DNA of 64,000 nt from Paraburkholderia sp. IMGN_8. Lineage in GTDB: Bacteria; Pseudomonadota; Gammaproteobacteria; Burkholderiales; Burkholderiaceae. Location of the stretch: positions 1,550,001 to 1,614,000 of the forward strand of contig NZ_CP150901.1 in the NCBI RefSeq assembly GCF_038050405.1. The letters run 5' to 3'. The translations under genes and the position numbers were made by a program. Positions 36,740-45,685 of the stretch are shown piece by piece; within the stretch, counting starts at the first letter, position 1; every line of letters starts with the position of its first letter. Below the pieces are notes generated by a model. The model saw only the letters and a program-made list of their open reading frames with translations, ran no database searches and had not been told where the DNA came from.

Positions 36740-38311
36740 TTAGAACGAGTAGATGAACTGCGTCGCGAGCAGGTCGTTGGACTTGCCGTACGAGCCGTCG
36801 TTCTTCAGGAACACCTGTTTGTTGGCCCAGTCGTGACGATATTCGACCTTCACCGTGATCTGCTGAGTCGGATAGAACAACAGGTCGAGCGAAACGTCCT
36901 GACGGGTGGCGCCCTTGCACTCGAAGCCGAGACCGCCGTTCGCCTGCGAATTGGCGAGGCAGTCCGCGCCGATGCCGAAGCCGTTCGCCGTGTCCATACC
37001 GCGCGAATTCAACGCGATGCCACCGCCGCCGCCGCCATTCTTGCTGTCGACGAGCAGGTCGTAGCGCACCGTCGCGCCCATGCGGCCCACCACCGGCAGA
37101 TTGAACTTGCGGTGCGCGAGCAGCGACAGGCCGTACCACTGCGCTTGGCCGCCGTTGAACGCGGCGTTCTGCGCCTGGCCGTAGTCGATCTCGGCGTTGT
37201 ACTGCACGTCGGCGAGCGTGTAGGCCAGGTCGGCTTCGGTGAAGAAGAACGTACTGCCCGCGCCCGGCGCATTGCCGCCTACGCCGTAGGTGACCGCGCC
37301 GGTAGTCGCGTTGGTCGCGCTCGGCAGCGTCTGACGCCCGATGTTGAACGAACCGCCGATATCGAGTGCGCTCGACCACGTATAGTCCGTACGCGCCGTG
37401 AAGGTCGGGATCTTGTTGCTCGTCGTGATCGGATCGCCCAGCGAGTTGGTGCCGATCTGCGTCGTCGCGCCATACGTGCGGTACTGCTCGTTGCCGAGGA
37501 AGAACTTCCACGCCCAGTTGCCCGAGGTGTAATTCGCACCGATACCGACATAGCTGCCCGGATCGGAGAAGTCATACAGCAGGTTGTGGGTCAGCGTCAG
37601 CATCTGGTTCGATTGCTGCACTTCGTAACCGCCGAAGCTCGGAATCAAACCGGCGACGAGTGTCGTCGTCGACGTCAACGGCACATTGACCACCGCCGTA
37701 TTCAGGATGTTGTTGCCGATATTGCCGTGTTCGTTCGTCAGCAGCGTAATACCGTTGCCGCGGTTCGGCATCAAGGTGATCTCGGCCGACGGCGCCATCG
37801 GGCCGACACCGAAGGTCTTCTTGATATCGAGGTACAGATCGCCGAACGTACTGTTGAAGTAGTTGTAGGCGCTCTCGTGGTTCGCGAACAGGAACGACGA
37901 GCTGCTCTGCGCGCGGTTATAAATGTAAGTCGGGTCGATATAGCCCGTTATCGACAGACCCGCGATCGGACCTGTATTGGCCGCGTCCACCAGCGAGTCG
38001 ACCTTCAACTGCTGATTGGCGATCTGCTGCTTCATCGACGTGACTTCGTCGTTGGTCAGCGTCGCGCGGGCGCTGCCGTACTCAGGCGACGAGATGTCGA
38101 CCGGCGCGGCTGCCGTTGCCGGGGCAGGGGCAGCTGTCGCCGCCGCTGCCGCCTTCGGTTTGCTGGCGACTTCTGCCCGGAGCTGCTTCACCTCCTTTTG
38201 CAGCGCGTTGAGCTGGGCCTGTAGCGCCTTGATCTGGTCGCTGGTGGCATCTGCCATGGCAAAGCCCGGCAAACTCCCCGCCACCAACAGACAGATGAGC
38301 TTCTTTCTCAT
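36740..38311 (-). CDS. DUF3138 family outer-membrane porin-like protein
   Basis: This 523-residue predicted outer-membrane protein has a signal peptide (MRKKLICLLVAGSLPGFAMA), an N-terminal coiled coil (DQIKALQAQLNALQKEVKQL), an Ala/Pro-rich linker (about 50-72), then a long region rich in Gly, Asn and alternating aromatic residues typical of beta-strands. It ends in Phe (ATQFIYSF), the C-terminal signature for outer-membrane barrel insertion. The coiled-coil plus barrel layout resembles trimeric porins of the OprP/DcaP type. It sits between potI and puuB inside the polyamine operon, so it may be the outer-membrane channel for polyamines; this is inference. DUF3138 itself has no assigned function. 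Confidence 0.88.
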   Translation of the reverse strand: MRKKLICLLVAGSLPGFAMADATSDQIKALQAQLNALQKEVKQLRAEVASKPKAAAAATAAPAPATAAAPVDISSPEYGSARATLTNDEVTSMKQQIANQQLKVDSLVDAANTGPIAGLSITGYIDPTYIYNRAQSSSSFLFANHESAYNYFNSTFGDLYLDIKKTFGVGPMAPSAEITLMPNRGNGITLLTNEHGNIGNNILNTAVVNVPLTSTTTLVAGLIPSFGGYEVQQSNQMLTLTHNLLYDFSDPGSYVGIGANYTSGNWAWKFFLGNEQYRTYGATTQIGTNSLGDPITTSNKIPTFTARTDYTWSSALDIGGSFNIGRQTLPSATNATTGAVTYGVGGNAPGAGSTFFFTEADLAYTLADVQYNAEIDYGQAQNAAFNGGQAQWYGLSLLAHRKFNLPVVGRMGATVRYDLLVDSKNGGGGGGIALNSRGMDTANGFGIGADCLANSQANGGLGFECKGATRQDVSLDLLFYPTQQITVKVEYRHDWANKQVFLKNDGSYGKSNDLLATQFIYSF

Positions 38312-38348
38312 GCAAATTCTCCTTATTGGTCGTATTGCAAAGGACTTC

Positions 38349-39260
38349 TTATGCGCGTGCCGTATCGAGCGATTGTCGTGCGGTGGCTTGTTGTGGTGCG
38401 GCAGGCAACGGGTCGGCGGCTTCGGCGAGCGCGAAAGCCATCTGCATGTCGCGGTTACGCTTGCGTTCGCGCAGCTGCATCCAGCGGTTGACCGCGATCA
38501 CGCCGATCGTCACCGTGGTGATGAAAATCGTTGCAAGCGCGTTCATTTCCGGATTCAGACCGAGGCGCACCCGCGAAAACACGACGAGCGGCAGCGTGGT
38601 CGAGCCCGGACCGGACAAAAAGGCCGACAGCACGAGGTCGTCGAAAGAGAGCGTGAACGACAGCAGCCAGCCGGACATCAGCGCCTGCGAGATCAGCGGC
38701 AGCGTGATCAGGAAGAACACCTTGAAGGGCGTGGCGCCGAGATCGAGCGCGGCTTCTTCGAGCGACTTGTTGAGCTCTTTCACCCGCGATTGCACGATGA
38801 TCGCAACGTAGGACACGCACAGCATCACGTGACCGATCCAGATCGTGAAGAGGCCACGCCCCTTCGGCCAACCCAGCATCTGTTCGAGCGCGACGAACAG
38901 CAACAGCAGCGAGATGCCCTGGATCACTTCGGGAATCACGAGCGGCGCGTTGATCATCCCGGCAAACAGCGTGAAGCCGCGAAAGCGTCCGAAGCGGGCG
39001 AGCACGAAACCGGCCCACGTACCGATCACCACCGACGCACAGGCGGTCAGCAGGCCGATCTTCAACGAGAGCCACGCAGCGTTCAGCAGTTCCCCGTCCT
39101 GCAACAGCGCCCCGTACCATTTGAGCGAGAATCCGGACCAGACTGTGACGAGCTTCGACTCGTTGAACGAATACACCACCAGGCTGATGATCGGGATGTA
39201 CAGAAACAGGAAGCCAAAAGTCAGCACACCCGTGGAAAGCGTTCTATTTGGCTTGATCAT
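38349..39260 (-). CDS. potI: Putrescine ABC transporter permease PotI
   Basis: This is the second membrane subunit of the putrescine importer, 303 residues with about six helices. Family marks include LTFGFLFLYIPIISLVVYSF near the N-terminus, NESKLVTVWSGFSLKWY (PotI/PotC type) and the coupling loop DLGATPFKVFFLITLPLI. It begins by overlapping the potH stop by four bases. The C-tail after the last helix is about 45 residues, longer than in E. coli PotI (281). It is the last transporter gene before the DUF3138 porin-like gene. Confidence 0.94.
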   Translation of the reverse strand: MIKPNRTLSTGVLTFGFLFLYIPIISLVVYSFNESKLVTVWSGFSLKWYGALLQDGELLNAAWLSLKIGLLTACASVVIGTWAGFVLARFGRFRGFTLFAGMINAPLVIPEVIQGISLLLLFVALEQMLGWPKGRGLFTIWIGHVMLCVSYVAIIVQSRVKELNKSLEEAALDLGATPFKVFFLITLPLISQALMSGWLLSFTLSFDDLVLSAFLSGPGSTTLPLVVFSRVRLGLNPEMNALATIFITTVTIGVIAVNRWMQLRERKRNRDMQMAFALAEAADPLPAAPQQATARQSLDTARA

Positions 39261-40231
39261 TTCGTGCCCTCCAGTTCCTTGACCTGGTAGTACTGGAACA
39301 CGGCCATCGGCACGAGCAGCAGCAGAACCATCGCGACGGTGACGGCGGATGCCATCGGCCAGTCCATATCGTTGAAGAATTCATCCCACATCACACGGCC
39401 GATCATCAACGTATCGGCGCCGCCGAGCAGTTCAGGAATCACGTACTCGCCGACTGCCGGAATGAACACCAGCAGGCTGCCGGCGATGATGCCGTTCTTC
39501 GACAGCGGCAACGTGATGCGCGTGAACGCGGTCCACGGTTTGCAGCCGAGGTCATAAGCGGCTTCGAGTAGCGTCAGATCCCTCTTCACCAGGTGCGCAT
39601 ACAACGGCATCACCATGAACGGAAGATACGAATAAACCATGCCGATATACACGCCAATATCAGTGTGGTAAAGGCGCAACGGCGAATGAATCATGCCGAT
39701 CGCCATCAGCGTGTGATTGAGCAGGCCGTCGTCCTTCAGAATGCCGATCCATGCGTAGACGCGAATCAGGAACGATGTCCAGAACGGCAGCATCACGCCC
39801 ATCATCAGCAGGTTGCGTTTGGTCGGCTCCGAGCGGGCGATGTAGTACGCAATCGGATAGCCGATCAACAGGCAGAAGAAGGTCGAAATCCCGGCCATCT
39901 TCAGCGAGCTGATATACGTCGCGACGTACAGATCGTCCTGCAGCAGGAAGGCGTAGTGGCTAAGCTGCATCGCGAAGTGCACCATGCCGTCCTTGACCGT
40001 CACGAGGTCCGTGTACGGCGGAATGCCCAGGCGCAGATCGGCGAAGCTGATCTTCAGCACCAGCACGAACGGCAACGCGAAGAACACCGTGAGCCAGAGG
40101 AACGGCACGCCGATCACGGTCGAGCGGCCCGACGGCACCAGCATCGAAAGGCGGTTTTTCAGCGCGCCGAGCAAGCGGCTGCCGGACGGCGCACCGAGCG
40201 CCGCGGGGGAGGTGGGGGCGGGATTTCTCAT
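39257..40231 (-). CDS. potH: Putrescine ABC transporter permease PotH
   Basis: This is the first membrane subunit of the putrescine importer, 324 residues with about six helices. The N-terminal cytoplasmic segment is about 40 residues, followed by VIGVPFLWLTVFFALPFVLV, and the coupling loop reads AAYDLGCKPWTAFTRITLPL; FIPAVGEYVIPELLGG is a PotH signature. The start overlaps the potG stop (ATGA at 40228-40231) and the stop overlaps potI, so potG, potH and potI are translationally coupled. Confidence 0.95.
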   Translation of the reverse strand: MRNPAPTSPAALGAPSGSRLLGALKNRLSMLVPSGRSTVIGVPFLWLTVFFALPFVLVLKISFADLRLGIPPYTDLVTVKDGMVHFAMQLSHYAFLLQDDLYVATYISSLKMAGISTFFCLLIGYPIAYYIARSEPTKRNLLMMGVMLPFWTSFLIRVYAWIGILKDDGLLNHTLMAIGMIHSPLRLYHTDIGVYIGMVYSYLPFMVMPLYAHLVKRDLTLLEAAYDLGCKPWTAFTRITLPLSKNGIIAGSLLVFIPAVGEYVIPELLGGADTLMIGRVMWDEFFNDMDWPMASAVTVAMVLLLLVPMAVFQYYQVKELEGTK

Positions 40232-41391
40232 TGCGTCAGCACCACACCGCTTGCCGGCGACCAGTGGACGAACACGTCGTCGTTATAGGAAGGCGCACCT
40301 TCGCTCATCAGGTGCGAGCTGGAGAGATTCGACACCACGGTCTTGCCGCTCGGCAGGCGCACGTGATACAGCGAATAGCTGCCCATGTACGCGACATCCG
40401 AGACCACACCGCGCGCCCAGTTGTGCGGCGTGCCCGGCTTCTCAAGCGACACCTTCACGCGTTCCGGACGCACCGAGATGCCGACCGGCATGCCGAGCGG
40501 ACCGGTAATGCCGTGGCTCACATACATGCGCGTTTCGAGGTCTTCGCTTTCGACGAAGATATGGTCCGGTTCGTCTTCGACCACCGTGCCTTCGAACAGG
40601 TTGGTCGAACCGATGAACTCCGCCGAGAAGCGGCTGTTCGGGAATTCGTAGACCTGGCTCGGCGAGCCGATCTGCACGATGCGGCCTTCGCTCATCACCG
40701 CGAGGCGGCCGGCCATCGTCATCGCTTCTTCCTGATCGTGCGTGACCATCACGCAGGTGACATCGACCTTTTCGATAATGTTGACGAGTTCGAGCTGGGT
40801 CTTCTGGCGGATCTTCTTGTCGAGTGCCGACATCGGCTCGTCGAGCAGCAGCAGCTTGGGGCGCTTGACGAGCGAGCGGGCGAGCGCGACGCGCTGTTGC
40901 TGGCCGCCCGAGAGCTGATGGGGCTTGCGCTGCGCGTATTTGCTCATCTGCACGAGATTGAGCGCGTCGGCGACGCGTTCCTTGATCTCGTTCTTCGGCG
41001 TGCCTTCCTGCTTGAGGCCGAAGGCGATATTCGCTTCGACGCTCATATGCGGGAAGAGGGCGTACGACTGAAACATCATGTTGACCGGCCGTTTGTACGG
41101 CGGCATTGCCGCGAGATCTTCGCCATCGACGAAGATACGGCCGGAGGTCACCGACTCCAGCCCTGCGAGCATGCGCAGTAGCGTGGACTTGCCGCAGCCG
41201 GAACTGCCGAGCAGCGCGAACAGTTCGTTCTTCGCGATGCTCAGATTGACGTTGTCGACAGCGGTACTGTCGCCGAATTTCTTCACGACGTTTTCGATGC
41301 GGACAAACTCATCCGATTTCGATTTCGTCGTCGGAGCGGGGCGGGCCATCTGAGTGGCGCCGGCTGCGCTATTTAAGGTCGTCGAGTTCAT
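40228..41391 (-). CDS. potG: Putrescine ABC transporter ATP-binding protein PotG
   Basis: This is the ATPase of the putrescine importer, 387 residues from ATG 41391. An N-tail of about 30 residues precedes the ABC domain: Walker A LLGSSGCGKSTLLRMLAG, Q-loop MMFQSYALFPHM, signature LSGGQQQRVALARSL, Walker B LLLLDEPMSALDK, switch VTHDQEEAMTMAG. A C-terminal TOBE domain follows (about 300-387; GISVRPERVKVSLEKPGTPH). The upstream frame to 41424 lacks a ribosome site. A stem-loop lies in the 212-bp gap between this gene and potF. Confidence 0.95.
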   Translation of the reverse strand: MNSTTLNSAAGATQMARPAPTTKSKSDEFVRIENVVKKFGDSTAVDNVNLSIAKNELFALLGSSGCGKSTLLRMLAGLESVTSGRIFVDGEDLAAMPPYKRPVNMMFQSYALFPHMSVEANIAFGLKQEGTPKNEIKERVADALNLVQMSKYAQRKPHQLSGGQQQRVALARSLVKRPKLLLLDEPMSALDKKIRQKTQLELVNIIEKVDVTCVMVTHDQEEAMTMAGRLAVMSEGRIVQIGSPSQVYEFPNSRFSAEFIGSTNLFEGTVVEDEPDHIFVESEDLETRMYVSHGITGPLGMPVGISVRPERVKVSLEKPGTPHNWARGVVSDVAYMGSYSLYHVRLPSGKTVVSNLSSSHLMSEGAPSYNDDVFVHWSPASGVVLTQ

Positions 41392-41543
41392 GATGTAACC
41401 ATTCCTTGCGGATCGCGGGCGCAAGTGTCTCCATACGGGGCGCTGGAAGCGGCTCGCAAGATACGCTGCGATCTGAAAACATGGGACTGCGCGCAGGTGG
41501 GACCCTGAAAGCGCGCAGGCTGACTACCGTTACTGCAATTCAT

Positions 41544-41573
41544 GCGCTCAGGGTTCGAGCGATCCCTGAGCGC
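41544..41573 (-). terminator. Intercistronic stem-loop between potF and potG
   Basis: A perfect 10-bp stem, GCGCTCAGGG (41544-41553) with CCCTGAGCGC (41564-41573), closes a 10-base loop. It follows the potF stop by 31 bp on the minus strand and lacks a T-run. Such hairpins after binding-protein genes often stabilise the upstream mRNA or partly stop transcription, so that more binding protein than membrane parts is made. Confidence 0.6.
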
Positions 41574-41603
41574 GGGATCAATGCTTCGTCTGATTGGCCA
41601 GAA

Positions 41604-42725
41604 TCAATGGCCGGTTTTGAGCTGCGCCCAAAGACGGTTTTCGAGGCGCAGGATGTCGGTCGGCATGGGCTTCATCAGCGTCATCTTGCCCAACACTTCG
41701 TCGCCCGGATAAACGGTCTTGTCTTCCGCGACAGCCGGCGTCACGAACTGGCGCGCGGCCTTGTTCGCGGTCGGGTAGAACACTTCGTTAGTAATCGCGG
41801 CGTTGACCTTCGGGTCTGAAATGTAATTGATCCACTTCAACGCGGCTTCAGGATGCGGGGCGTCTTTCGGAATCACCATTACGTCGAACCACAGCAGGCC
41901 GCCTTCCTTCGCGTTCGAGAATTTGATCTGATACGAGCGCTTGGCTTCCGCACTGCGGCGGCTCGCAATGCCGACGTCGCCGGACCAGCCGAGCGCGACG
42001 CAGATGTCATTGTTCGCGAGATCGTTGATGTAGCCCGACGAGTTGAATTGGGTAATGTATGGGCGGACTTTCTTCAGCACTTCGAAGGCGGCCTGATAGT
42101 CGGCGGGGTTCGTGCTGTTCGGGTCCTTGTGCATGTATTGCAGCGTGGCGGCGAACACGTCGACGGCCTGGTCGAGGAACGACACGCCGCAGCTCTTCAG
42201 CTTCGACAGATTGGCCGGATCCAGCACGAGGGCCCAGCTATCCACCGGCGCGTTGTCGCCGAGCGCCTTCTTGACGGCCTGTACGTTGTAGCCGATACCG
42301 TCGGTACCGTAGGCCCAGGGCACACCGTACTGGTTGCCCGGATCGGCGTCGGCGATCATCTTCATCAGTACGGGGTCGAGATTGACGAGATTCGGCAGCT
42401 TCGATTTGTCGAGCTTCTGGTACACGCCGGCCTGGATCTGCTTGGCCATATAGTTCGACGTCGGCACCACGATGTCGTAGCCGGAACTGCCGGCGAGCAG
42501 TTTGGCCTGCAACGTGTCGTCGCTATCGTAGTTGTCGTATTTGACGTGAATACCGGCTTGCTTCTCGAAGTTCGGAATCGTGTCCTTCGCAATGTAGTCC
42601 GACCAGTTGTACACGTTCAGTTCCGTATCGGCCGCAAGGGCCGGCGTGACCGACAGCGCCGCAAAACCCGTGAAGGCGAGAAGCGCGGCCCCCGCGACCG
42701 CATGACGAAGATGACTAACGCTCAT
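41604..42725 (-). CDS. potF: Putrescine ABC transporter substrate-binding protein PotF/SpuD
   Basis: This periplasmic polyamine-binding protein is 373 residues from ATG 42725. The signal peptide is MSVSHLRHAVAGAALLAFTG with cleavage near ALAADTE. The mature chain starts with LNVYNWSDYIAKDTIPNFEK, the hallmark of PotF/SpuD, and continues with VKYDNYDSDDTLQAKLLAGS, YGVPWAYGTDGIGYN and LGWSGDVGIASRRS. The ATG is preceded by AAGGGAA; the open frame further upstream (to 42863) lacks a signal and runs into the spacer behind spuC. It is the first of the four transporter genes. Putrescine is the most likely ligand, given the neighbouring genes. Confidence 0.95.
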   Translation of the reverse strand: MSVSHLRHAVAGAALLAFTGFAALSVTPALAADTELNVYNWSDYIAKDTIPNFEKQAGIHVKYDNYDSDDTLQAKLLAGSSGYDIVVPTSNYMAKQIQAGVYQKLDKSKLPNLVNLDPVLMKMIADADPGNQYGVPWAYGTDGIGYNVQAVKKALGDNAPVDSWALVLDPANLSKLKSCGVSFLDQAVDVFAATLQYMHKDPNSTNPADYQAAFEVLKKVRPYITQFNSSGYINDLANNDICVALGWSGDVGIASRRSAEAKRSYQIKFSNAKEGGLLWFDVMVIPKDAPHPEAALKWINYISDPKVNAAITNEVFYPTANKAARQFVTPAVAEDKTVYPGDEVLGKMTLMKPMPTDILRLENRLWAQLKTGH

Positions 42726-42798
42726 GGTTTTTTCCCTTGATGTGAAGAACCGGCATGAGCATGGATCGTGGGTACGCCCATGCCGGAACGAACTGCCG

Positions 42799-44238
42799 TT
42801 ACGAAATTCCGAGTTGTTGTGCCGTTGCATCGATGGCTTTTTTGGCCTTCGAAACGATTTCATCGATTTCCAGCTTCGTGATCACGAGCGGCGGCGACAG
42901 CAGCATCCGGTCGCCGGTGGCGCGCATGATCAGGTTGCCGTTGAAGCAGAAGTCGCGGCAGATCGTGCCGACGTCGCCGCCATTGGCGAAACGCTTGCGC
43001 GTTTTCGGATCTTCCGCCAGTTGCACGCCCGCCACCAGCCCCACGCCGGAAATCTCGCCGACGATCGGATGGTTAGCGAAGGTTTCTCGCAACTGCTTCT
43101 GGAAGTACGGACCCGTATCGGTCTTGACGCGCTCGACGATCTTCTCGTCGCGCAGCACCTTCAGGTTGGCGAGCGCGACCGCGGCGGCCACCGGATGCCC
43201 CGAGTAGGTGAGACCGTGATTGAAGTCGCCGTTCTCGATGATCGCTTTCGCGACGCGATCATGCAGACCGACCGCGCCCATCGGGATATAGCCGCTCGTC
43301 AGGCCTTTGGCCAGCGTGATCAGATCCGGTTCGAAGCCGAAGTGTTGATGCGCGAACCATTCGCCGGTCCGGCCGAAGCCGCCGATCACTTCGTCGGCGA
43401 CCAGCAGAATGTCGTACTTGCGGCAAATGCGCTGAATTTCCGGCCAATACGTCGAGGCCGGGAAGATCACGCCGCCGGCTCCCTGGAAAGGCTCACCGAT
43501 GAACGCGGCCACGTTGTCCGCGCCGATTTCGAGAATCCTGGCTTCCAGTTGCTGGGCACGCGCGAGAGCGAATTCTTCCGGCGTCAGATTGCCTTGCGCT
43601 TCACCGAAGAAATACGGCTGGTCGATGTGCACGATGTTCTCGACCTTCGATGGCATCTGTTCATGCATGTAGCCCATGCCGCCCAGCGTGCCGCCCGCGA
43701 TCGTCGAGCCGTGATAGCCGTTCTTGCGCGAGATCACGAACTTTTTCGAATGCTTGCCTTGCGTCGCCCAGTATTGATGGACGATGCGCAGCACGGTGTC
43801 GTTGCCTTCTGAACCGCTGTTGCAATAGAAGAAGTGATTGAACGGCTCGGGCGCCAGTTCTGCGAGCAACGCCGACAGTTCGATCACCGGCGGATGCGTC
43901 GTCTTGAAGAAGGTGTTGTAGTAGGGCAGTTCCTGCATCTGCCGGTACGCTGCGTCGGCCAGTTCCTTGCGGCCGTAACCCACATTGACGCACCACAGGC
44001 CGGCCATGCCGTCGATCACCTTGTTGCCTTCCGAGTCCCACAGGTAGACACCCTGGGCTTTGACGATCACGCGGCTGCCGCTGCGATTCAACGATCCCAT
44101 GTCCGAAAACGGATGGATGTGATGCGCGGCGTCGAGTGCGCGGTATTCGGCGGTGCTGCGTTGCTGCTGTGCGGCCTGTGCGCTGGCGGCGGGCTGCGCC
44201 GGCTGCACGTATGCGACTTCTTCTGTCCTATAGCTCAT
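42799..44238 (-). CDS. spuC: Class-III aminotransferase, putrescine:pyruvate type (SpuC)
   Basis: This PLP enzyme probably transfers the amino group of putrescine to pyruvate to give 4-aminobutanal. The 479 residues are in the usual size range. Motifs are YLWDSEGNKVIDGMAGLWCV, FYCNSGSEGNDTVLRIVHQY, ISRKNGYHGSTIAGG, the LLVADEVIGGFGRTGEWFAH Asp motif, and the PLP lysine 311 in TLAKGLTSGY. The N-tail is Ala/Gln rich (PAASAQAAQQQRS). GGAGG lies before the ATG. It lies between puuA and potF, so the operon carries both the direct transamination route and the gamma-glutamyl route. Other omega-amine donors are possible. Confidence 0.92.
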   Translation of the reverse strand: MSYRTEEVAYVQPAQPAASAQAAQQQRSTAEYRALDAAHHIHPFSDMGSLNRSGSRVIVKAQGVYLWDSEGNKVIDGMAGLWCVNVGYGRKELADAAYRQMQELPYYNTFFKTTHPPVIELSALLAELAPEPFNHFFYCNSGSEGNDTVLRIVHQYWATQGKHSKKFVISRKNGYHGSTIAGGTLGGMGYMHEQMPSKVENIVHIDQPYFFGEAQGNLTPEEFALARAQQLEARILEIGADNVAAFIGEPFQGAGGVIFPASTYWPEIQRICRKYDILLVADEVIGGFGRTGEWFAHQHFGFEPDLITLAKGLTSGYIPMGAVGLHDRVAKAIIENGDFNHGLTYSGHPVAAAVALANLKVLRDEKIVERVKTDTGPYFQKQLRETFANHPIVGEISGVGLVAGVQLAEDPKTRKRFANGGDVGTICRDFCFNGNLIMRATGDRMLLSPPLVITKLEIDEIVSKAKKAIDATAQQLGIS

Positions 44239-44319
44239 ACTGCCTCCAATAGTTCTGCGTTTGCGTTGACGTCCCTGACGGTCTCAGACCCGGCCTTGGA
44301 CCGGGCCTTAAAGCCGGCC

Positions 44320-45654
44320 TTAGACGTGCAGCAGCAAATGCCGGCGTTCCCACGAACTGATCACGCGGAAGAACGCTTCGTATTCGGTTTCTTTCAGTGC
44401 GAGGTAGGCTTTGACGAATTTCTCGCCGAGCACTTCGGCGATCGGTTCGCATGCGCCCATCAGCGTCAGGCCCTCTTCGAGATTGCGCGGCAGCTGGTAC
44501 GGCAGCTCATAACCGTCGCTGAGCAGCGGCTCGGTGGCTTCGAGGTTCTGTGTCATGCCCAGGTAGCCGGCGGCCAGCGTCGCGGCGATCGCCAGATACG
44601 GATTGCAGTCCACACCCGGAATGCGGTTTTCGATACGGCGCGCGGCCGGCCCCGAATGCGGAATCCGGAAGCCCACGGTGCGGTTGTCGTAACCCCAAGC
44701 CACATTGATCGGCGCGGCCATGAAGCGCGACAGGCGGCGATACGAGTTGATGTACGGCGCGAAGATCGGCATCAGCGCGGGCGTGTATTTCTGCAAGCCC
44801 GCGATATAGCCGGTAAACAACGAGGTGGGCTTGCCGTCCTGACCGGTGAACAGGTTGTGGCCGGTTTCTTCGTCCACGAGGCTCTGGTGCATGTGCATCG
44901 CCGAACCCGGTTCGCCTTCCATCGGCTTGGCCATGAAGGTCGCATACATCTTGTGACGCAGCGCGGCTTCGCGCACCGTGCGCTTGAACAGGAACACGCT
45001 GTCGGCGAGCTTCAGCGGGTCGCCGTGCATGAAGTTGATTTCCATCTGCGCGGCGCCGACTTCGTGAATTAGCGTATCGACTTCCAGTTCCTGCACTTCG
45101 CAGTATTCATAGATGTCTTCGAACAGCGGATCGAATTCGTTGACGGCTTCGATCGAATACGCCTGGCGTCCGGTTTCCGGACGGCCGGTGCGGCCGATCG
45201 GCGGTTGCAGCGGCAGGTCCGGGTCCTTGTTCATGTCGACCAGGTAGAACTCCAGTTCGGGCGCGATCACGGGCTTCCAGCCCTTGGCCCTATAGAGTTC
45301 GAGCACGCGGCGCAACACACGGCGCGGCGAGATCGCAACGGGCGTGCCGTCGAAGTGAACGCAATCGTGGATCACCTGGGCGGTCGGGTCGACGGCCCAC
45401 GGAATCATACGGATGGTGCTTGCGTCGGGAACGCAGACCATGTCCGGGTCGGTGACGCCCGTGAGCGTGCCGTCTTCCGGATAATCCCCTGTGACGGTCT
45501 GGATCATCACCGCCTGCGGCAAGCGCATGGATTCGCCCGATTCGAACTTGCTGCGCGGAATGATCTTGCCGCGTGCGATTCCAGCCATATCCGGAATGAT
45601 TGCTTCGATCTCGGTGACGCGGTTCTTTTTCAGAAAATCGTCGATGTCATGCAT
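44320..45654 (-). CDS. puuA: Gamma-glutamylputrescine synthetase, glutamine synthetase family (PuuA/SpuI)
   Basis: This enzyme ligates glutamate to putrescine with ATP, the first step of the gamma-glutamyl pathway. The 444 residues belong to the type-I-like glutamine synthetase fold: IIPDMAGIARGKIIPRSKFE in the N-domain, PELEFYLVD with the catalytic Glu, HEVGAAQMEINF, MAKPMEGEPGSAMHMHQSL with the ammonia/amine site changed from true GS, and the NPYLAIAATLAAGYLG end segment. The Tyr-adenylylation loop of GlnA is absent, as expected for PuuA. It follows puuD after a 31-bp gap. Confidence 0.93.
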   Translation of the reverse strand: MHDIDDFLKKNRVTEIEAIIPDMAGIARGKIIPRSKFESGESMRLPQAVMIQTVTGDYPEDGTLTGVTDPDMVCVPDASTIRMIPWAVDPTAQVIHDCVHFDGTPVAISPRRVLRRVLELYRAKGWKPVIAPELEFYLVDMNKDPDLPLQPPIGRTGRPETGRQAYSIEAVNEFDPLFEDIYEYCEVQELEVDTLIHEVGAAQMEINFMHGDPLKLADSVFLFKRTVREAALRHKMYATFMAKPMEGEPGSAMHMHQSLVDEETGHNLFTGQDGKPTSLFTGYIAGLQKYTPALMPIFAPYINSYRRLSRFMAAPINVAWGYDNRTVGFRIPHSGPAARRIENRIPGVDCNPYLAIAATLAAGYLGMTQNLEATEPLLSDGYELPYQLPRNLEEGLTLMGACEPIAEVLGEKFVKAYLALKETEYEAFFRVISSWERRHLLLHV

Positions 45655-45685
45655 GATTGTTCTCTCAGTTTAGTGCGCCACCGGC

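Noticed and set aside
36704..38224. Open reading frame of about 506 codons antisense to the DUF3138 gene
   Set aside because: It is an Arg/Val/Glu-rich mirror frame; the opposite strand has a signal peptide, coiled coil and terminal Phe.
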